Positions 31,499 to 34,858 of a DNA stretch of 34,858 bases are shown in pieces. Under the pieces are notes generated by a model, which made no database searches, was not told where the DNA came from, and saw only the letters and a program-made list of their open reading frames with translations. This stretch comes from an uncultured Ruminococcus sp. (GTDB lineage: Bacteria > Bacillota > Clostridia > Oscillospirales > Acutalibacteraceae), in NCBI GenBank assembly GCA_902761345.1, contig CACWKD010000010.1, positions 31,633 through 66,490 of the forward strand. The letters run 5' to 3'. A program made the translations under genes and the position numbers. The number at the start of each line of letters is the position of its first letter. Within the stretch, counting starts at the first letter, position 1.

Positions 31499-33448
31499 CT
31501 ATTCTGTTATCAACTCATACGCTGATATTACATCATCTTTATTTCTTATATATTTTATTGTGGCGAGATCTATCTCGTCTGTATACATACCTGCTTTTAC
31601 TATCGGTAATTCTCTGCCCTTTCTTACAAATACCACAACATCTGTCACAGGTATCTCTATAAAATGATGCCCCTTTATCTTTTTCTCACATTCGTACTCA
31701 CAGTCCGACTTAAACCTCACCATAAGCATATCTTCGGGCAGATAAACATATCTTCCTATTGCATTAGGCTCATACACAGGCGCTATCATCAAGCTTTCTC
31801 CTAAAAGCAGCTGATCTTCGACAGCCTTTGCATATTTATCATCTCTATACTCAAAAGCTAACGGCTTAAACATCATATCGTCATTTTCGACTGCTTTTCT
31901 GTATTCGCTGTACAGGTACGGAATAAGAGCATACCTTATCTTCAAGAGGTTTCTGAAAATACCCTTGTTCTTGTAACGGAAAAACTCCTGATCCTTTGTG
32001 CCTAATGCAGAATGATTTCTCATAAGCGGATTAAATACACCCAGCGCAAGCCACCTCAAAGCGAGTTCTTCTGTTGAGTTATCTCCAAAGCCTACAAGAT
32101 CCGCTCCCGTATAAAGATAACCGCACATATTGAGTGACGGCAGCATTTGCAGATTAAGCTTTATATGCGACCACCACGACTGATTATCTCCTGTCCATAT
32201 TCCGCCATAACGGTGCATTCCTATGTATGACGCACGAGAAAACAGTAAAATATTCTTGTCGGGAGCTATCTGCTTAAATGCCTCAGACGCCGATTTTGTC
32301 ATATTAAAGCCGTACAGATTATGTACCCCATTATGGCAAACAATTTCTCCGTCTGCATTATGGTACATTGAAGAATAATCGTCAAAGCTGTTGGAAAGTC
32401 CCAGAACTGTATCTTTAAGTCCAAAGTAATCGTATATTCCAATATTCTTTCCTTTATACTCCGATATCTTATCCAAAGCTTTTTCAAGTCCCTCTTCTGA
32501 ATAGAATATTGCAGGCTCGTTCATATCGTTCCAGAAGCCGTCTATCCCTTTATCTATAAGCGTTTTGTACTTCATTCCAAACCAATGTGACGCTTCTCTG
32601 TTGAGAAAATCGGGGAAACAAACTTTACCCGGCCACACAGCCGCAACAAAGTCATTTCCGTCTTTATCCTTACAGAAATATCCGTTATCTCTGCCCTCTG
32701 TATAAATGCCGTAATCTTCCTCGATCTTCACTCCGGCGTCTATTATCGGCACAAGATGAATATGCTGCTGCTTTGCCTTTTCCACGAATTTTTCAAAATC
32801 GGGAAATCTCTCCTCGCTCACCGTGAAATCCTTAAAGCTGTCCATATAGTCTATATCAAGATACACAGCGTCTAAAGGCATATCGTTATTTCTGTAACCG
32901 TCAATTATTTTCTGAACATCATCTGATGTATAATAACTCCAGCGGCTCTGCTGAAATCCAAACGCCCAATACGGGGCTATATAGCTTTTGCCTATAAGTC
33001 TGCGAAAGCTTCTGACTATATCAAGCGGAGTTTCTCCCTCAATGACATACAGACAATAATTCGGGGATTTTACTGTTATTTCAAGAATATCAATATCGCT
33101 GTACCCTATATCAAATGTAACCTTATCGGGATAATCTACAAACAATCCGAATGTTTCTCTGCCGTCTACTACAATGAAAGGGTGAGCGCCGTAAAGCGAA
33201 CGCTTTGTTTCCGTGTGCATAGGGTCGTCACTGCAGTATGTTTCATATATCCAGCCACGCTTATTTATACCTCTTACCGCTTCGCCTAATCCGTATATCC
33301 TATCCTCTTTGCCCATTTCATACTTCAAAACACCTTTATCAGATGAGAACTCTATCCGAGAGGGCAATTCTTCCGACACAGATAACCTTTCTATAACTGC
33401 ATTTGTTTCAAAAGGCTTGCCTATTATATACTTTTTAATGTTGTCCAT
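31499..33448 (-). CDS. Glycoside hydrolase family 31 (alpha-glucosidase-like)
   Basis: This 649-aa enzyme has a GH31 N-terminal beta domain and catalytic barrel. The nucleophile is D308 in WNDMNEP and the acid/base is D421 in WTGDNQSWW. RHSALG-like sequence (RNHSALG) and a C-terminal beta domain follow. No signal peptide is present once the start is set at the ATG 33448, which has GAGGGAGTG upstream, so it acts inside the cell on imported oligosaccharides. Upstream in-frame codons to 33514 encode a hydrophobic stretch but lie in the promoter region. The likely activity is alpha-glucosidase; alpha-xylosidase is less likely. It heads a five-gene run ending with the histidine kinase. Confidence 0.92.
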   Translation of the reverse strand: MDNIKKYIIGKPFETNAVIERLSVSEELPSRIEFSSDKGVLKYEMGKEDRIYGLGEAVRGINKRGWIYETYCSDDPMHTETKRSLYGAHPFIVVDGRETFGLFVDYPDKVTFDIGYSDIDILEITVKSPNYCLYVIEGETPLDIVRSFRRLIGKSYIAPYWAFGFQQSRWSYYTSDDVQKIIDGYRNNDMPLDAVYLDIDYMDSFKDFTVSEERFPDFEKFVEKAKQQHIHLVPIIDAGVKIEEDYGIYTEGRDNGYFCKDKDGNDFVAAVWPGKVCFPDFLNREASHWFGMKYKTLIDKGIDGFWNDMNEPAIFYSEEGLEKALDKISEYKGKNIGIYDYFGLKDTVLGLSNSFDDYSSMYHNADGEIVCHNGVHNLYGFNMTKSASEAFKQIAPDKNILLFSRASYIGMHRYGGIWTGDNQSWWSHIKLNLQMLPSLNMCGYLYTGADLVGFGDNSTEELALRWLALGVFNPLMRNHSALGTKDQEFFRYKNKGIFRNLLKIRYALIPYLYSEYRKAVENDDMMFKPLAFEYRDDKYAKAVEDQLLLGESLMIAPVYEPNAIGRYVYLPEDMLMVRFKSDCEYECEKKIKGHHFIEIPVTDVVVFVRKGRELPIVKAGMYTDEIDLATIKYIRNKDDVISAYELITE

Positions 33449-33485
33449 AACTTTCTTACACTCCCTCAAAAATATTGATATAATT

Positions 33486-33514
33486 ATTATAAAAGAAAAC
33501 GCAATATTTTGCAA
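33486..33514 (-). promoter_or_regulatory. Sigma-A promoter of the GH31 cluster
   Basis: On the minus strand TTGCAA (33514-33509) and TATAAT (33491-33486) have a 17-base spacer. A near-palindrome GCAATATTTTGC (33501-33512) overlaps the -35 and could bind a repressor. Confidence 0.65.
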
Positions 33515-33540
33515 GATTACACAAAAAGTTTACAAACGGA

Positions 33541-33569
33541 TTGAAAAGAAAATCTATATGTGTTACAAT
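33541..33569 (+). promoter_or_regulatory. Sigma-A promoter of tgt
   Basis: TTGAAA (33541-33546) and TACAAT (33564-33569) have a 17-base spacer. It is divergent from the GH31 promoter, about 27 bases away. Confidence 0.75.
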
Positions 33570-33602
33570 TTTCTAAGCTAATATTATAAAAGGAGATAAA
33601 CT

Positions 33603-34739
33603 ATGTCTGAGTTTACTTTGATAAAAAAAGAAGGGTATGCAAGACGAGGTACATTTAAAACTGTACACGGAACTGTACAGACGCCTGCATTTATGAATGT
33701 TGCTACCTGCGGCGCGATCAAAGGGGCTGTTTCGGCGCTTGATCTAAAAGAGATAAAATGTCAAGTACAGCTTTGCAATACTTATCATCTGCATTTGCGT
33801 CCGGGGGATAACAATGTAAAAAAGCTTGGCGGCATACATAAGTTTACACGCTTTGACGGTCCTATCCTTACAGACAGCGGCGGATTTCAGGTGTTTTCTC
33901 TTGCAAAGCTTAGAAATATCAAAGAAGAGGGGGTTACATTTTCCTCCCACATTGACGGTCACAAGATTTTTATGGGGTCCGAGGAAAGTATGCGTATTCA
34001 ATCGAACTTAGGGTCTACTATTGCTATGGCTTTCGATGAGTGTATAGAAAATCCTGCCGAATACTCCTATACCAAAAAAAGCTGTGACAGAACTTTTCGC
34101 TGGCTTGTGAGATGTAAAAACGAAATGGACAGACTTTGCAGTCTTGATGATACTATCAACAAAGATCAGCTTCTTTTCGGTATCAACCAAGGCAGCACAT
34201 ACAAAGATCTTAGAATTGAACATATGAAAAAAATAGCCGAGCTTGATTTACCCGGCTATGCTGTCGGCGGTCTTGCAGTTGGTGAAAGCGTTGACGCTAT
34301 GTACGAAACAATAGAGAACGTTGAGCCGTTTATGCCAACGGATCGTCCGAGATACCTTATGGGAGTTGGCACTCCCGCAAATATAGTCGAGGCGGTCAGA
34401 CGTGGTATAGATATTTTTGACTGCGTTATGCCGTCAAGAAATGCCCGCCACGCCCATGTGTTTACTTGGGACGGCTGCCGAAATATGCTCAATGCGAAAT
34501 ATGCGCTTGACGAAACACCTATTGACACACGCTGCGACTGCCCTGTTTGCAGAAACTTTACTCGTGCATATATACGCCATCTGTTTAAAAGCGGTGAAAT
34601 GCTTGCTATGCGTTTGGCTGTACTCCATAACCTTTATTTCTACAATAATCTTATGGAGAAAATAAGAGAGGCTCTTGACAATGACCGCTTTGAAAGCTTT
34701 TACAGAGATAATATAGAGGGATTATCAAAGCGAATATGA
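33603..34739 (+). CDS. tgt: tRNA-guanine transglycosylase
   Basis: This 378-aa enzyme exchanges guanine at position 34 of GUN-anticodon tRNAs for a queuosine precursor. D91 (TDSGGFQVFSL), D145 with C147 (FDEC), Q196, GGLAVGE (222-228) and nucleophile D273 (FDCV) are present. Zinc ligands C311, C313, C316 and H342 are also in place. C147 corresponds to the Cys typical of bacterial (preQ1) enzymes, while NQGS and RNARHAHVFT are variants seen in clostridial members; some of those are reported to use queuine directly. No queuosine synthesis gene is in the window. AGGAG lies seven bases before the ATG. Confidence 0.96.
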   Translation: MSEFTLIKKEGYARRGTFKTVHGTVQTPAFMNVATCGAIKGAVSALDLKEIKCQVQLCNTYHLHLRPGDNNVKKLGGIHKFTRFDGPILTDSGGFQVFSLAKLRNIKEEGVTFSSHIDGHKIFMGSEESMRIQSNLGSTIAMAFDECIENPAEYSYTKKSCDRTFRWLVRCKNEMDRLCSLDDTINKDQLLFGINQGSTYKDLRIEHMKKIAELDLPGYAVGGLAVGESVDAMYETIENVEPFMPTDRPRYLMGVGTPANIVEAVRRGIDIFDCVMPSRNARHAHVFTWDGCRNMLNAKYALDETPIDTRCDCPVCRNFTRAYIRHLFKSGEMLAMRLAVLHNLYFYNNLMEKIREALDNDRFESFYRDNIEGLSKRI

Positions 34740-34858
34740 ACCTTGCGATATTAAGGGAAAATTTAACCTGTTGTGCTATTAAAATCTGTTCTTTAGTTGA
34801 GTGTTGTACATTTTTTTCGTTACCCTATTATGAGAAGAAATCTATTCATAGTTTACAT
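34740..34858. other. Right-hand end, no gene seen
   Basis: AT-rich sequence after tgt with no supported open frame, no clear terminator and no RNA gene; the next gene probably lies outside the window. Confidence 0.5.

Noticed and set aside
1-34858. CRISPR array, prophage or insertion sequence
   Set aside because: No regularly spaced repeats, no transposase, integrase or phage structural genes were found; coding is housekeeping-like throughout.

Overview
The window is ordinary chromosome of a low-GC Gram-positive anaerobe, most likely a member of class Clostridia in the Ruminococcus/Oscillospiraceae group. The evidence is AddAB instead of RecBCD, the sporulation signalling gene spoIIR, a GTP-type PEP carboxykinase, a DUF1292 protein, an eukaryotic-type kinase with DUF6273 domains, and many near-perfect sigma-A promoters in AT-rich gaps. 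The genus is an inference from gene content. I see no phage, transposase, CRISPR array or rRNA. The first 22 bases are a pure A run, which may be a contig edge.

Layout. (1) 226-3573, plus strand: a two-gene signalling operon of a PP2C phosphatase and a soluble Ser/Thr kinase with two C-terminal DUF6273 domains, with its own promoter and terminator. (2) 3578-7911, minus strand: three separate single-gene units for a secreted polysaccharide deacetylase with an acidic tail, pckG and upp. (3) 8054-10196, plus strand: a RadC-like protein and a nicotinamidase-like hydrolase packed together, then bioY behind a consensus promoter, closed by a bidirectional terminator. (4) 10212-16086, minus strand: a core housekeeping run (ftsY, rdgB, yhbY, der, plsY), the yceD-rpmF operon, and ppa with a small membrane protein. 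(5) 16231-24658, minus strand: spoIIR-addB-addA as one tightly packed unit, and a pair of half-size TSUP permease genes. (6) 24702-26045: a structured RNA resembling 6S RNA, a DUF1292 gene, a decayed tRNA-Leu copy beside an intact tRNA-Leu(CAG), and a short repeat-rich gap. (7) 26066-33514, minus strand: pcrA, and a five-gene run of GH31 glycosidase, NimA-like flavoprotein, unknown 110-aa protein, response regulator and histidine kinase. (8) 33541-34739, plus strand: tgt.

How the genes work together. ftsY, plsY, der, yhbY, rpmF and yceD serve membrane insertion, phospholipid synthesis and ribosome assembly. AddA, AddB, PcrA and possibly RadC serve DNA repair and replication. SpoIIR signals from forespore to mother cell; a sigma-F-like promoter in front of it could also drive addBA. 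pckG, upp, ppa, bioY, the nicotinamidase-like enzyme and tgt are metabolism and cofactor or base handling. The least conventional parts are the phosphatase/kinase/DUF6273 cassette, the 6S-like RNA next to the split TSUP genes, the tRNA-Leu remnant, and the sugar-enzyme/two-component cluster.
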